NCBI GenBank assembly: GCA_026770025.1
Contig: JAMXDE010000012.1
Span: forward strand, 992,001 to 1,056,000
Direction: 5' to 3'
DNA from: Craspedostauros australis
Taxonomy: Eukaryota > Bacillariophyta > Bacillariophyceae > Mastogloiales > Achnanthaceae
Length of the DNA: 64,000 nt
The notes beneath the pieces are model-generated. The model was not told the origin of the DNA. It searched no databases and worked only from the letters and a program-made list of their open reading frames with translations. Each line of letters opens with the position of its first letter. The first letter of the stretch is position 1. This document shows positions 20,476 through 31,931 of the stretch, piece by piece. Made by a program: the position numbers and the translations under genes.

Positions 20476-22420
20476 ATGTCCGAAGAGGAGTCCACAATAA
20501 CATCCGTACCATCCACGGCGGAGACGTCCGTGGGGTCAGAGAGCTCTGACGATGGTGCAGGCGCCGGCGCCGGTGAGGAGGTCGTGATTGACACCGAGAA
20601 AGCCCAGGATCTCAAGAGCAAAGGCAACGAGCAACTGCTCGCCGGCCATTTCCTCCAGGCCATCGGCTTCTACTCCGAAGCTCTGGACCATGACCCTCAC
20701 AACGCCATCATCCTTTCCAATCGCGCACAGGCCTTCATCAAGGTGGAGAACTACGGACTTGCCATCACGGATGCCACCCACGCCATCAAATCGGACCCGA
20801 CCTACCCCAAGTCGTACTACAGGCGCGGAACTGCGCAATTCGCGCTGGCCCATCTGAAGGATGCGCGCAAGGACTTCCGGCAGGTGTGCAAGCTGAAGCC
20901 GAAGGACCGCGACGCCAGAGCCAAGCTCTCCGCGTGCGACAAGGCCATCAAGCATGAAGCATTCCGCAAGGCGATCATGTCGGAGAACACTGTGCCGCTG
21001 AGCGAGAAGTACGACGCGAGTTCCATCACCGTGCCAGACAGCTACGATGGTCCCCACCCTGTGGGCAATGAATTGATCACGGCCATGGATGTAGAAGAGG
21101 CACAATTTGTGCCTGGCAACCTCTCGCGTGATTTTGTGATGGTGAGTACTCTTACCGTACCCGTTGGTTTCTTGTGTGAAGCGAGGGAGCAAAGGTGTTG
21201 CCGACTCTCTTCATGTCGAATAATTCTGGAGGGAGAGAGAGAGAGTCCACAAACTTGTGGAACACGTTCACTTGGACGTTCTGGATTTTGCCGCCACTAT
21301 TTGAGCTCAAAACTGACTCCACTCACTCAATCAATCACGCGCTCACTTGTTTACTCATCCATCCTTGCGCGCCATCCATTCGTCGCACTCTACCCTGCAA
21401 ATTGCCGAACGCTCCGTCAAACTACCACTCGTGCTCTACGTACTCTCTGCCACGCTGAAACGATTCAAACGTCAGGCTTCGGTGGAGAGATTCAAGAAGC
21501 AGAAATTGATCCATCAGCGATACGTGGCCAGACTGCTGCTTTCTTGCAAATCGTACTACGAGAACCACCCGACGCTGATGGAGCTGTCCGTACCCACGGA
21601 GGCACCCGATTACGACACCTCTCTCGATCCGAGGATCACGGTTTGCGGCGACACGCACGGACAGTTCTATGACGTGCTCAATATATTCGACATGAATGGA
21701 TACCCCAGCAGGACGAACCCGTACCTGTTCAATGGCGACTTCGTCGACCGAGGATCTTTCTCCATCGAGGTCATTCTCACCTTCCTCCTGTTCAAAATAT
21801 CCGACCCGGAATGCATCTACCTCACCAGAGGCAACCACGAGACGAAGAACATGAACAAGATCTATGGCTTCGAAGGCGAGGCGAAGAGCAAGTATGACGA
21901 CAAAATATTCGAGCTCTTTTTGGAGGTTTTCAGCCACCTCCCGTTGGCCGCCACAATCGGAGGTAAGATATTCGTCACGCACGGCGGCCTGCCCGTCACG
22001 GAGGGCGTCACGCTGGACGACATCCGCAAGGTGAAGCGAGGTTGCGAGCCGCCCGAGTCTGGGCTGATGAGCGACCTCATGTGGTCCGATCCACAGCCGT
22101 TCCCTGGCAAGTCGCCATCCAAGCGAGGCGTCGGCTTCTCGTTTGGCCCTGACATCACGGAGAAGTTCCTGAGTCTAAACGGATTGTCGCTGCTCGTGCG
22201 CTCGCACGAAGTGAAGGAAGAAGGGTACTTGGTGGAACACGGAGGAAAGGCTGTGACTGTGTTTTCCGCGCCCAACTACTGCGACACGATGGGCAACAAG
22301 GGCGCCTTCATACATTTTGGCGCAGCGTTGGAACCAAAGTACACGCAGTACCACTCCGTGCCTCACCCGGATGTCAAGCCCATGGCGTATGCCGCTGGAA
22401 TGGGCGGCCTGTACGCATAA
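20476..22420 (+). CDS. PPP5C: Serine/threonine protein phosphatase 5 (TPR-PPP)
   Basis: PPP-family phosphatase that docks on HSP90 through N-terminal TPRs. Exons 20476-21141 and 21476-22420 are joined at phase 0 (GTGAGT donor, GTCAG acceptor), giving 536 aa; human PP5 has 499. Residues about 35-150 form three TPRs (LKSKGNEQLLAGHF, AIILSNRAQAF, SYYRRGTAQFAL). The catalytic domain carries the metal-site motifs GDTHG (about 280), GDFVDRGS and RGNHE, the later HGG and RSHE, and FSAPNYCD. The C-terminus has the PP5 signature VPHPDVKPMAYA. The splice joins DFVM to ASVERFKKQKLIHQR, which aligns with the FMKELMQWYKDQKKLHRK linker of animal PP5. The acidic N-terminal extension of about 30 residues is of unknown role. 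Confidence 0.96.
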
Positions 22421-23084
22421 GACTTGGTTATCGCGCTCTGCTGTACTCTACCACATCTGTGCTACCTTCTCCCACTCGATGCTTAGATCGTACATTGGCG
22501 CCGTGTCTGCAGCAGAGCCTTCCTCTGCGTCATCGGTTCACGGAAGCGGCCACCTGTTGATGATACTCGTGGAGTACTCTTGTTTGTATCATGCATACGT
22601 ACGTCGTGTTCTGTCGGATGTCCTGGTATGGTACCATACTAGTACATACCGAACAGCAGACAGTGATGAAAATGATCACTATTGTAGTTGTCTAGCTTCG
22701 ACGTAGACTCAATGCTCAAAGTTAGTCCAATGGATCAATCGTATCTGTGGAAATCAATAATTTCAGTATTCATTCGTGAGATTCCGTATTCAATATGAAT
22801 GGAACACGACACCACACTTTATCGCTTATCTCGTTACTACGAAAACTGGTCAGATGGTCAGGCGACTCTTGACCTGACTGGTTTTCTCAGGTCTCCAACC
22901 CAACAACCGCAACAACAGTGGCAAAACCGAAACCAGCATCAACACAGGCAGCCCTGACCTTGATCTCACGTCCAGCTCCCCAACATCCGCATCTCTCCTG
23001 ACCCTTTGCTCTTGCATCCTCTGTCGGCGTATCGTTCCGCATCCCTCCTCGGACATCAAGAAGAAGAAAAGAAAAACAGGCACC
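22421..23084. other. Intergenic region between PP5 and RPS16
   Basis: 664 bp holding the PP5 3' UTR and the RPS16 promoter and 5' UTR. The stretch just before the RPS16 ATG is A-rich. No gene or repeat was recognised. Confidence 0.4.
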
Positions 23085-24024
23085 ATGGCACCAGCGCAAT
23101 CCGTCCAAGTCTTCGGAAAGTGAGTTACGGCGGAAGCAACAGTGAAGTGAAGGCGCTGAGCGTGGTGGAGTTGGGGCTGGTTTTGGAAGCAGCCGATGGC
23201 TGTGGGTGTAGGTGGAGTAGAGTTGTGTCGGCAGAGTGGATTGAAGACGCCCCCAGAGCCAACAGGGCCCACCAGGATTGAAGTCATGATCGTCACTTGA
23301 CGAGACATGATGTACTCCATCACGAGACAGCGTCATCTTGACGAGGAGGGCCATGCTGGGGAGGCCTGCACCCGCCTCCCCAGTTGCTGGTAGCCGGTTG
23401 TGACGAGCCAAAGGTCAAGCAGCAGACGCACCGTTCAGCACCCAGCCACCCACCCACACAAATGCACGCAGACACGTGCGCGGACCTGTGGTCCACAATG
23501 CAAGATCTTCTCCTGGTCCATCACTCGTGCGCTAACCATGAACACTGTTCTTGCCGCTTTTCGTGATTCCCCATCCCCTGTTCATCCATCCATCCGTCTC
23601 TACGTTGAATCGATTGTGAAATCTCAGGAAGAAGACCGCCACAGCCGTCGCTTTCGCCAAGCAGGGCCGCGGCCTCATCAAGGTCAATGGACAACCAATT
23701 GAGAACATCCAGCCAGAGGTCCTCCGCCTGAAGGTCTTCGAGCCAGTCCTGATCCTCGGACAGGACAAGTTCTCCAACCTCGACATCCGCATCCGAGTGA
23801 AGGGAGGAGGTATCACAGCGCAGATCTACGCCATCCGCTCTGCCATCGCCAAGTCAATTGTCGCATACTACGCCAAGTACGTCGACGAGAGCTCCAAGAA
23901 CGAGCTCCGAAAGACACTCACTGAATACGACAGAAATCTGCTTGTCTCCGACCCACGCCGATGTGAGCCAAAGAAGTACGGTGGACCATCCGCCCGTTCC
24001 CGATACCAGAAATCGTACCGTTAA
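23085..24024 (+). CDS. RPS16: 40S ribosomal protein S16 (uS9)
   Basis: Small-subunit ribosomal protein whose C-terminal tail reaches the P-site tRNA. Exon 1 (23085-23119) encodes only [12 protein letters not shown]; exon 2 is 23628-24024. The 508-bp phase-2 intron (GTGAGT...CTCAG) lies in a Lys codon and joins to [21 protein letters not shown], giving 143 aa (human 146). The block [24 protein letters not shown] and the C-terminal [14 protein letters not shown] are diagnostic. A long first intron after a tiny coding exon is common in ribosomal protein genes and can host regulatory or snoRNA sequence. I looked for C/D-box pairs in the intron and found none convincing. Confidence 0.97.
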
Positions 24025-24448
24025 ATTCCTATTAGCGAGACAAGAAAACAGAGTCTGTGGCAACCACCCTCGTGTGGAGCATGAACAAGACACCAGTGGC
24101 CAGCATCGATATCTTGTTCTATCCAGTTATGCGCACCGTACAGACACCGCAGAACGCCGTCGGCGCCATCAACGGCACATCCGCTCGGCTGTCGGCTTGC
24201 TCTTAGTTGCCTCTCTACGACCTAGAGAGACAGAAGGGATCCAACTGTGCTCTGTTTGCTGTTGCACCAACTCAGGCTCGTGCTAATACGAATAGATCAC
24301 CAACAGCAGTTCCTCCAACTCCACCCTTGTCACACTCGCCAGACGAAGTCATCGTTCCTCATTGCGCAGCATCGTCAACACCATCTGCATCTGTGTGTGC
24401 GTTTGTGTGTTTTCGTGATGTCAACCAAATCACTTCCATGAAACGTGG

Positions 24449-26099
24449 ATGGAAGAACGCGGAGACAGCGTATCTTGCCACTTCCTCGCAGATCAACACA
24501 TCCCCAGAGTTCTGGCTGTTTGCAACCACACAATCAATCAACGCAAGAGACAACACACAGTCCTCGCAACATCCCAGCAACGACTTTCACTGGACTGGAC
24601 TGGACTGCCAATACAAATGCAAGTACAAGGAGAGCACACCGTTCTATACAACTCCACAACAAATCACCCATACGAAGACGCCTACTATCGCCTACCATAC
24701 CCAACGATGATGCGATGGCTCGCACAGGAAGGCCCCCAAGCAGCCAAGCACTTGGATCATGCGCATCCCGTCGCTGTCTTCTTGCTCCACTACTCCATCG
24801 TTATCACAGCAACCATCCTGGCGCATGATGCAATGATGTCGATGTACGGGGACAATGCGCACACCAACTTCAACACAAATTCACGCATGTCCGACGAATG
24901 TGACGGCAGCCAAGACGACGCGACTATGCGACAGGTGTCCAACTTCTTCGGCATGTATTGTCTGTTCTTGTTCGCCTGGAGGCTACGGCTGCACCACACG
25001 CATCCCAAACTACGTTGGCATCGACACGCCATTTGGTACGAATTCACATGGCTGTGCAACGTCACGTTGGTGCTATCCTGCATCTCGCTGGCGATCGGTC
25101 GTCCCGCCATAGCCACGGCGCTTTGCGTGACGGTCGGGATCGATCAGCTCTTGTGGTACATCGATTTATTGGTTTACTTTCTTTGGTACGTTCCGACTTC
25201 ATGCTGAGGCCACAGAGCAAAAGTCCTATGATGCACGAAGATGCCTCGGGCTCGTTGGCAATACTGCAAATAATTTTGTACTTGTGTGAGGGTTGAGAAT
25301 CAATACAAGCATGCAATCCAAACATCCACCCGCAACAACCCACCGACCAATCCACCAACCATTTTCCTTCGCTTTCCTCCTTTGTGATCTTCTTCTCCTC
25401 GCATCATGTCTATTCAGCGGCAAGTTCCCTATCGGCGTCTCGAAGTACCTTTTCTGGCCAGAGACGACTTGGCAGACACACGTAACCTGTAAGTGGATGC
25501 GCACGAGTATGATGCTATCATGGTTGGAGCCTGGTGGTGAACCATGTGCAACACCTCTTCCATCACTCCTTTTGGGACATGCGCTTGCATTCACTCCTCA
25601 CTTCTGGTTGCATAACTTCGATTCACCTCACGCTGTACATGCACGTCATTTCTTGATGTCCTCGCGATCCGACGGCATGTATTCCAACATGCGATTATAC
25701 TGCAACGCAATGTCACGCCAAACAGGCACGCACCATCTATGGACCATCCCGATCATATTATGGACCTGCGGCCGAGTTCACGTCGTATCCTGGAGTCTCT
25801 CCTTCCTCGTCATGACTCTCAATGTGGTACTGTCGCGTTGGTTGACGCCCTTCTACGTGACGCACCCGAAAACCGACTACATCACCGACGGCAGTGCTCA
25901 GGCGACGAAATACCTCAACGTCAATCTATCCCACGAACTGTGGAAGGACATCACATTTTCGTTCCTTCAGATCAATCATGGGAATCCAAACGCTGAGGCC
26001 TACCTGTTCCGATTGCTGTGGAGATGGCAGGGCTTGAATACGATCGTATTCATCGTTCTGCACGTTGCCGGATTATGGATCCAACATTCTCGGTGCTGA
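24449..26099 (+). CDS. Unrecognised multi-pass membrane protein
   Basis: Two exons, 24449-25185 and 25418-26099, joined at phase 2 (GTACGT donor, TTCAG acceptor), so the frame reads DLLVYFLCGKFPIGVSKYLFW. Length is 472 aa from this ATG, or 416 aa from the in-frame ATG at 24617. The first 56 codons look poorly conserved in style, so the later start is quite possible. About six or seven hydrophobic segments are visible, including VAVFLLHYSIVITATILA, FTWLCNVTLVLSCISLAIG and WSLSFLVMTLNVVLS. Polar landmarks include a His-rich loop RLHHTHPKLRWHRH, KYLFWPETTW and GTHHLWTIP. I do not recognise the family. The gene follows RPS16 on the same strand; 24025-24448 is presumed RPS16 3' UTR plus this promoter, with nothing else seen. 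Confidence 0.75.
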
Positions 26100-27165
26100 A
26101 CGGTTCAGTATCAATGTGTGTCTGCTTGGATGAACAAAACCGGCTCTGCAGAGCAGAAGCAACCCCGAAGTGCACTGCTACACCCACCACATGTGTATAC
26201 TATGCACTCCTTGCATCAGTGTGGCGCTGTGTTGCGATACACTGTGAATGTACGGATCATAGATCAACTGTGCGTATCTGCTCTATTCTATGCACATCTG
26301 CTAGATTCATACGCTGCTGAATGAGAATAGAGATAGAGTAGAGAGTGCGACGGGTATAGAGAGTGGAACAGTCTTTTTGGCTTCAGTTCTCGAAGAGCAC
26401 TGGCATCGCGCTCCATCCCCAAATGCGTCTGTGCATAGCTACAAGCTACACACACCATGAGCAACACCACAATTGTGGTAAATATGAGGTCGGGATCGCT
26501 CCACGAATACGAGCCACCAACTACTCGTGCCGCGCACCCGTTGTCGAAAAAATGGCGCGCTTGGTGGGCGCGTGTTTCGTCTCTCGCTTTGTGCAGCTTT
26601 CGTGAAGGGCCTCCTTGGGCCACTTTTGGGAAACGACATTGCAACCAGAAGGCAGAATGCGCTGTTTTGCTTGGTCCAGACGCCGCAAACGAGAACCCTC
26701 CTGCTGTTCCGTTTCGTCAAAAGACATCGTCACCGTGACGAACAAAACCATCGTTCCGGGAAACAAACGGTTGGGTGGCAGAGCCTCTCTCTCTCTGTGT
26801 GTGACGAAACCGCCACGATCAGCGATGGTGGTGGAGGCGTGGCGGGAATGCACAAGCGGGAAGACGGGAGAAGGTCTTCGTCCTGGAACAGAAGAACAAC
26901 GACCACAACCACATCACCGCAACAACGCCGATCTCTCTCTCTCTCTGGGACTCCCGCAAGTGCACAAAGGCGGCGAGATCACAACAACAACTTCAGCGAC
27001 CTCATCAGCGCCAGCATCAGCTCCACAACTGTCATCTGCAGAACAACGATTCACAGCCGACGCACAAGTGCAAGAGTCATCTAGTACGACAGAGTATAAT
27101 ATAATAATAGCATAGAGTACTCCATTGGAGCATACTCCATCATATTATATTGTACTGAACTCTGC
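26100..27165. other. Intergenic region upstream of the GH16 gene
   Basis: About 1.07 kb. Short overlapping frames on both strands have no recognisable domain and a composition like shadow frames. There is a (CT)n run near 26933-26947 and a TA-rich patch with TATAATATAATAATA near 27091-27110, about 60 bp before the ATG, which could be core-promoter sequence. Confidence 0.4.
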
Positions 27166-29018
27166 ATGAGCAGCAACGAGAGAGATCAAGAACCAACGAA
27201 GAAGATGCCCGCCCAAGGCGAAACAACCAGCCTCCTCGGCACCAATCCAGATGTGAGGGCGAAGCTGCCACTGCCTCTGTCGCTGTCGCCGGCGTCTTCA
27301 CCCCCTTCTTCAGCATCGACATCGTCGTCTGCTTCCTCAGGTGGTTCTTCTTTATCAATGGGCGATCCTTCCCCGGTTGCCAACAGACGAAGGAGCCGTG
27401 GCGCTCTCTGCTGCGCCGAGGGCATCAAGAGGCGTCGTGCACTGCTCGTCCTTGCGGCTCTATCGCTGCTGCTCCTGTTCCTGGTAGTCCACCATTGCGC
27501 CAAATGGTACAAAGCAAAGCAGGTTCACGAGAATCCACACCTTTCACAAGATGAGATCATGAAGGAGCAGAATTCAGGTCCGTACCGGCTGGTGGAACGC
27601 CAATACGGTGACGATTTCTTTCAATTCTACGACTTCCACGACGGCCCGGATTCGGAAGGATCTGCAGGGTACAACGTGTACGTCGGCAAGGAGCGAGCCA
27701 TGGAACTGGGCATCGCCAAGGTCGTCAAGGATGATCAGACCGGCGAACAGTTCGTGCACATGTCATCCACGCCAACCAACGACGGACCCAGAGAGTCCGT
27801 GCGTTTGGAAGGCAAGAGGCGGTACCACGATGGCCTCTTCATCCTGGATCTGCGCCACATGCCAGCAGGCTGCGGACTTTGGCCAGCGTTCTGGCTGACG
27901 GACGGAGAGAATTGGCCCAACAATGGAGAAATCGACATCGTGGAGGGGATTAACGATCAAACCATCGCGAGGACCGCGATGCACTCGTCCGATCGCTGTG
28001 ATATGTTCGGGCACGTGCCGCCCACCGAAAAGACTGGGTATTGGGTGAGTTCATTGCTGTACTCCTTATTGCGGCATTGTCATGTTGCTCTACGGATACG
28101 GATACGGATACGATTGCATTCCAGAAGGTCGATTGCAGATTGAAGTACTTTGATGAAGTGTGAAGCTTGAAGGTTGTATTCCATTCACATCGCATCACGC
28201 AATGCCATCTCTTCTTGTTTTCATTCCATCGCAAAATGCGTGGTCTCCAAACTCTGCCTTGCCCACATCGTCGTGCTCTAACTCCTTTCCTCCTCTACAT
28301 TCAAACGTGCCCAATGGTCCTTCTCCACACTCCTCGTATCATATGTACTGCCACGTTCCTGCCATGCCACGAATCCCTGCGTGCGTTCCAACAGGACACT
28401 GCCACAGGCATTCCAGATAGTTTCACGGGCGAGCCAAACTTCGATATCAAAGTCGACTCGGACAATTGCTACGCGTATGCGTCTCACCAATGGGTCAATC
28501 AAGGGTGCGTACAAATCAGCGAGAAGGACGATACCAGTGGCGAGCCACTAAATGCCAAAGGCGGCGGTGTCTACGCGCTGGAGTGGGACCCAGTCAACCT
28601 GCGCATTCGATCCTGGGTGTTCCCATTCGAAGACGGGCACAACGTTGACTACGATGGTCACGCAGGCCTCCCCAGCAACCTGGTGGAAGTCCTTTCAACC
28701 GTCAACAAATCAGACGGTTCGAGCGCCGTGATACCCGACACAGACACGTGGGGCCTTCCATATGCGTACTTCGCTGTCGGTCCGACGACTGGATGCTTCA
28801 GCGACCACTTCCAGAACATGCAGCTCGTCTTCAACCTCGCATTTTGCGGGTCGGTCAGTGGGAACAAGTTCTTCCAAGACTGCCCAGCACAGGCGAAGCA
28901 ATTCAATGTCAACAGCGATCCGATCCAAACGTGCAACGCGTGGATCACATCCGATCCCGAAGAGTTGAAGGAGGCATACTGGAAGGTGGGTGGTGTGTAT
29001 GTGTACGAGCGATCGTAG
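27166..29018 (+). CDS. Membrane-anchored glycoside hydrolase family 16 (endo-1,3(4)-beta-glucanase type)
   Basis: GH16 enzymes cleave or remodel beta-1,3/1,4-glucans. Exons 27166-28044 and 28395-29018 are joined by a 350-bp phase-0 intron (GTGAGT...AACAG), giving 500 aa. A cytosolic N-terminus rich in Ser/Pro precedes a single hydrophobic segment near residues 86-105 (LLVLAALSLLLLFLVVHHC) after RRR, implying a type II membrane protein with a luminal or extracellular catalytic domain. The catalytic motif is G-E255-I-D257-I-V-E260-G, with CGLWPAFWLTD before it and YALEWDPVNLRIRSWVF after it. The second exon contains six cysteines and the end WKVGGVYVYE, as in fungal and stramenopile GH16 proteins. 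Storage or wall beta-1,3-glucan (chrysolaminarin) is a plausible substrate, by inference. Confidence 0.9.
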
Positions 29019-29434
29019 ACGAAACAGTGACCACAACAATGAGGACAGCACAACAGCATTCACCTTGCCTCATCTCATCTCCAAACAGAACGCTACACCA
29101 CGTTTGACGAGACAGTGGTTTGCATGGCCCCTTCCTGACATCAGCCTTTTAAGCCAGGTGGCGATCAGCAGGGATTCCGCCAATTGGCATGGCACGACCT
29201 TCCATTGTCTCAGGAGAGGTTTGTAGGAGTTCCATCATTTCATGAACATCAATAATACACAAGTCATACATTCTAACATCATGTATACTCGACTCATGTA
29301 TTATCCGAGAGAATACAATATGTCTGAAGCATTATCAGACAAGATTATGCTTCTTCACCCGCGTGAGGGCCCTCTGCATCAAGCGCGCCCACCTCGAATA
29401 GCTCGTCGAGCAGAACACTTGGATGAGCGTGCTT
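29019..29434. other. Intergenic region between convergent genes
   Basis: 416 bp between two converging stop codons. It should hold both 3' UTRs. AT-rich around 29240-29345, with no gene or repeat recognised. Confidence 0.4.
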
Positions 29435-30514
29435 TCATGAGTATCCAAAGCTCTGCCGCGTCAACCGCTTTGGTTTCCTCCTGCGTTGCCGTTTCTGCCT
29501 GGAATTAGAGGCACTTCCCTTGCCTTCGCTGTCGCTGTTGCCATCGCCACCACTACCCTTCTCCTTGCCTTCTTCATCTTGAAAATACTCATTGAGCATC
29601 TTGTCCATCTCCGTATCGCGGCCGGTACGGTATCCAGCCATGAATTCCTTCAAACTCTCTGTCGAAAGCTTTATCGCTTCGGCGGCCACCGCACGAAGGT
29701 CTTCCATGGTGGCGATGCCGGTAGCTTTCTTGGCTTGTTCCATCGCCTCGGAGGCCATCTCCTTGGTCTCCTGCAGATTCTCCTTGAGCTTGGTGTGCTT
29801 CGCCAGATTTTCGGCCATTCCGCCTTGATTCTCCATGTTCTTTTCATCCTCGGAGGTGTCATCGTCTTTGATTTCATGATCTTCGCCTTGCGTCTCAGCC
29901 GTCTCCTGTTTCTTTTCATTGTAATCCCACGTATCCTTGTAGATCACCCAGGCCTCCTTCCAGACCGCCCAGTACTCCGCAACAGATCTCCAAGGTCGAA
30001 CCTTCTGCGTCTTCTTCCATCGCTGGTATTCCGGATCGTACACCTGTCTCGGTAAGATAACGTGCCACGGCGGCGGGGGCTTGGCATCAGCGGCATCCAG
30101 ATGATCGTCTCCGGCTTTACCCTTTGCCTGCATCGTGTGCCGCAGGCGGTTGCGTTCGCGTCGTCGACGTTGCCTCGCCCTGCCCGTGGCCGATGGGAAC
30201 CTGGGGAACGACTTCTTCAACAGCGCCGCTGCTTCCTCCAATGGATCTGCTTGCTTTTCTTCCGGAGGTCCTGACGATGGCGGCTGCGGCGGCACCAGAG
30301 ACGAAGAAGGAGCAGAAGAGGACGATGATGACAGCAGCCTTGGCCCACCTGCAAACTCGCAGTGATGAGAGCTTGCCATCATGGCCGCATTCCCCACCGA
30401 ATCAGTTTGGATCGCCATGGGCCGAATCGCCCGTCGCGCATTGCGAATTGCAGGGTGGATGAGGGAGCAACCACCCACCAGCACTCTCGATTGATGCATC
30501 GTCGTACGGAGCAT
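29435..30514 (-). CDS. Unrecognised basic/acidic coiled-coil protein, possibly organelle-targeted
   Basis: 359-aa protein if started at the ATG at 30514. The open frame extends 146 codons further upstream, but those codons run into the transposon at 30798-31400, so I take the downstream ATG. The N-terminus MLRTTMHQSRVLVGGCSLIH...RNARRAIRP is Arg-rich and lacks acidic residues, like a mitochondrial presequence (inference). After a Ser/Pro linker come a very basic stretch RARQRRRRERNRLR, a Trp/Tyr-rich block PWRSVAEYWAVWKEAWVIYKD, and an acidic-to-helical region (residues about 210-310) with heptad-like character. The C-terminus is Lys/Arg-rich. No family recognised and no intron. Confidence 0.6.
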   Translation of the reverse strand: MLRTTMHQSRVLVGGCSLIHPAIRNARRAIRPMAIQTDSVGNAAMMASSHHCEFAGGPRLLSSSSSSAPSSSLVPPQPPSSGPPEEKQADPLEEAAALLKKSFPRFPSATGRARQRRRRERNRLRHTMQAKGKAGDDHLDAADAKPPPPWHVILPRQVYDPEYQRWKKTQKVRPWRSVAEYWAVWKEAWVIYKDTWDYNEKKQETAETQGEDHEIKDDDTSEDEKNMENQGGMAENLAKHTKLKENLQETKEMASEAMEQAKKATGIATMEDLRAVAAEAIKLSTESLKEFMAGYRTGRDTEMDKMLNEYFQDEEGKEKGSGGDGNSDSEGKGSASNSRQKRQRRRKPKRLTRQSFGYS

Positions 30515-30794
30515 GATGAATGCCAACGATGTCACTCTTCCGATCAATTCTCCTTCGTGGACCCTCGCTCGAGAGGAGATGGCCGTGTTGCCAAAGCACC
30601 AACACAAGATGCGGAACTTCTGTGATTGGGTTTGGGGTTGATCGGGTGTCGGCGACCAATCAACCACCAAGGCACCAGAAATCATCACCCCAATCGGTCC
30701 TTGTTGATTTGGCGTTAAGTAAACGTTATATCTGATCGGTTGAAGAATCCACGATTCGAGGAACCGTTGAGTCCGAAGACCGCTTCGGCCACCA
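30515..30794. promoter_or_regulatory. Presumed promoter of the minus-strand gene ending at the transposon edge
   Basis: Only 280 bp separate the chosen ATG (30514) from the 3-bp target duplication of the neighbouring transposon. The short element therefore sits just upstream of this gene. No specific motif identified. Confidence 0.3.
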
Positions 30795-30797
30795 AAT

Positions 30798-31400
30798 AGA
30801 GAGGTTTCGCATTGTTGAAATTTCCATCGAGAGAGTCCCGCGAGGGAGTCATAACCTGATAGAGACATTTTTCTGGGGGTGGCGAGAAAATCACCCCCTC
30901 GCTCGATGGAAGTGATTTCCATTCGTGCTGCACGAATGGAAATCATTTCCATCGAGAGAGTGTCATTTCCATCGGGAGAGTCCCGGCAAAAGTATCACTT
31001 CCACGCGGAGATATACATTCATCCAATCAGAGAACTGATATTGATGTCTACAAACGCATTATTCTCTAGTCGATTTCTTGCTTCGAAAACAATCTAGTAC
31101 TAGTATTGTCGTAGCTCACAACAGATTTGACAAACATATCCATGCTATCATCAAATTAGAGGATAACATCAGCCATTACAATATTACTTTGCCAAAATCT
31201 CCATTTATTGTCCGCCAAAGACTTCCAGGTCTAAAATGTCTAGATTCTAATCAAAGTGGAATCTGATGTGTGACTAGATGGACTACTTTCAGTCCTTCCA
31301 AGAACCAGAAATTCTTGAGAACTCTTGTTGGCACCATGTCGCATGTGACATGGCGCCTGGGGGCCTCTCGATGGAAATCGCAACAATGCGAAACCTCTCT
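30798..31400. mobile_element. Non-autonomous PIF/Harbinger-family element (element A, MITE-like)
   Basis: 603 bp with inverted ends AGAGAGGTTTCGCATTGTTG (left) and CAACAATGCGAAACCTCTCT (right), which are exact reverse complements for 20 bp. It is flanked by AAT at 30795-30797 and 31401-31403. The first ~200 bp match the left end of the adjacent 4.2-kb element almost base for base, including a GGGGGTG...CACCCCC hairpin and a 55-bp palindrome. The last ~70 bp match that element's right end, including CCATGTC-6 nt-GACATGG. The AT-rich middle (about 31010-31320) has no transposase gene and is not shared. This is the pattern of an internally deleted or replaced derivative mobilised by a related transposase. 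Confidence 0.85.
30902..30956. repeat. 55-bp palindrome in element A
   Basis: Two 26-bp arms around CTG, beginning CTCGATGGAAGTGATTTCC and ending GGAAATCATTTCCATCGAG; one mismatch in 26. It could form a hairpin or be a paired transposase-binding site. Confidence 0.85.
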
Positions 31401-31497
31401 AATAGAGAGGTCTCGCATTTCATCGAGAGAGTCCCGCGAGGGAGTCATAACCTGATAGAGACATTTTTCCGGGGGTGGCGAGAAAATCACCCCCTCG

Positions 31498-31552
31498 CTC
31501 GATGGAAGTGATTTCCATTTGTGCAGCAGAAATGGAAATCACTTCCATCGAG
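31498..31552. repeat. 55-bp palindrome in element B
   Basis: Counterpart of the palindrome in element A: 26-bp arms around a 3-nt centre (CAG) with one mismatch. Compared with A, one base change in the left arm is matched by a change in the right arm, so most pairing is kept. Confidence 0.85.
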
Positions 31553-31931
31553 AGAGTCCCGGCAAAAGTATCACTTCCACAGGGAATATTGACTTTGGCC
31601 AATCATGTTGTGTTATTTTGTTCTAGTTTAGTCCTTCTTGTCCTCCACACCCGTCTACGTTTGCCGCCATCGTAGACTTTTGCGTTCGTTTTGGAACAAC
31701 AAAGAGAAAAACATCATCCATCACATCGCCATCACATCACCATCACATCGCCATCGCTCGATTCTCTCATCTCGATTCTCTCATCTCAAGACAACCATCC
31801 ATCACAACCCACCTTATGACTATACCTCGATGCTCCACTTCGACCAACACCTTGCACGAGTTCTTGAGATCACGGCCACAGACCACTGCACGTGTCATTT
31901 CTGACGCATAGTCTTCTTCCTGCTATTCATC

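Noticed and set aside
23120-23627. Possible snoRNA in the RPS16 intron
   Set aside because: ATGATG-like and CTGA-like strings occur, but not in a convincing C/D-box spacing with a terminal stem.
29435-30952. 505-codon version of the minus-strand frame as the full gene
   Set aside because: The first 146 codons cover transposon A and its flank and are compositionally unlike the rest; the ATG at 30514 gives a presequence-like start.
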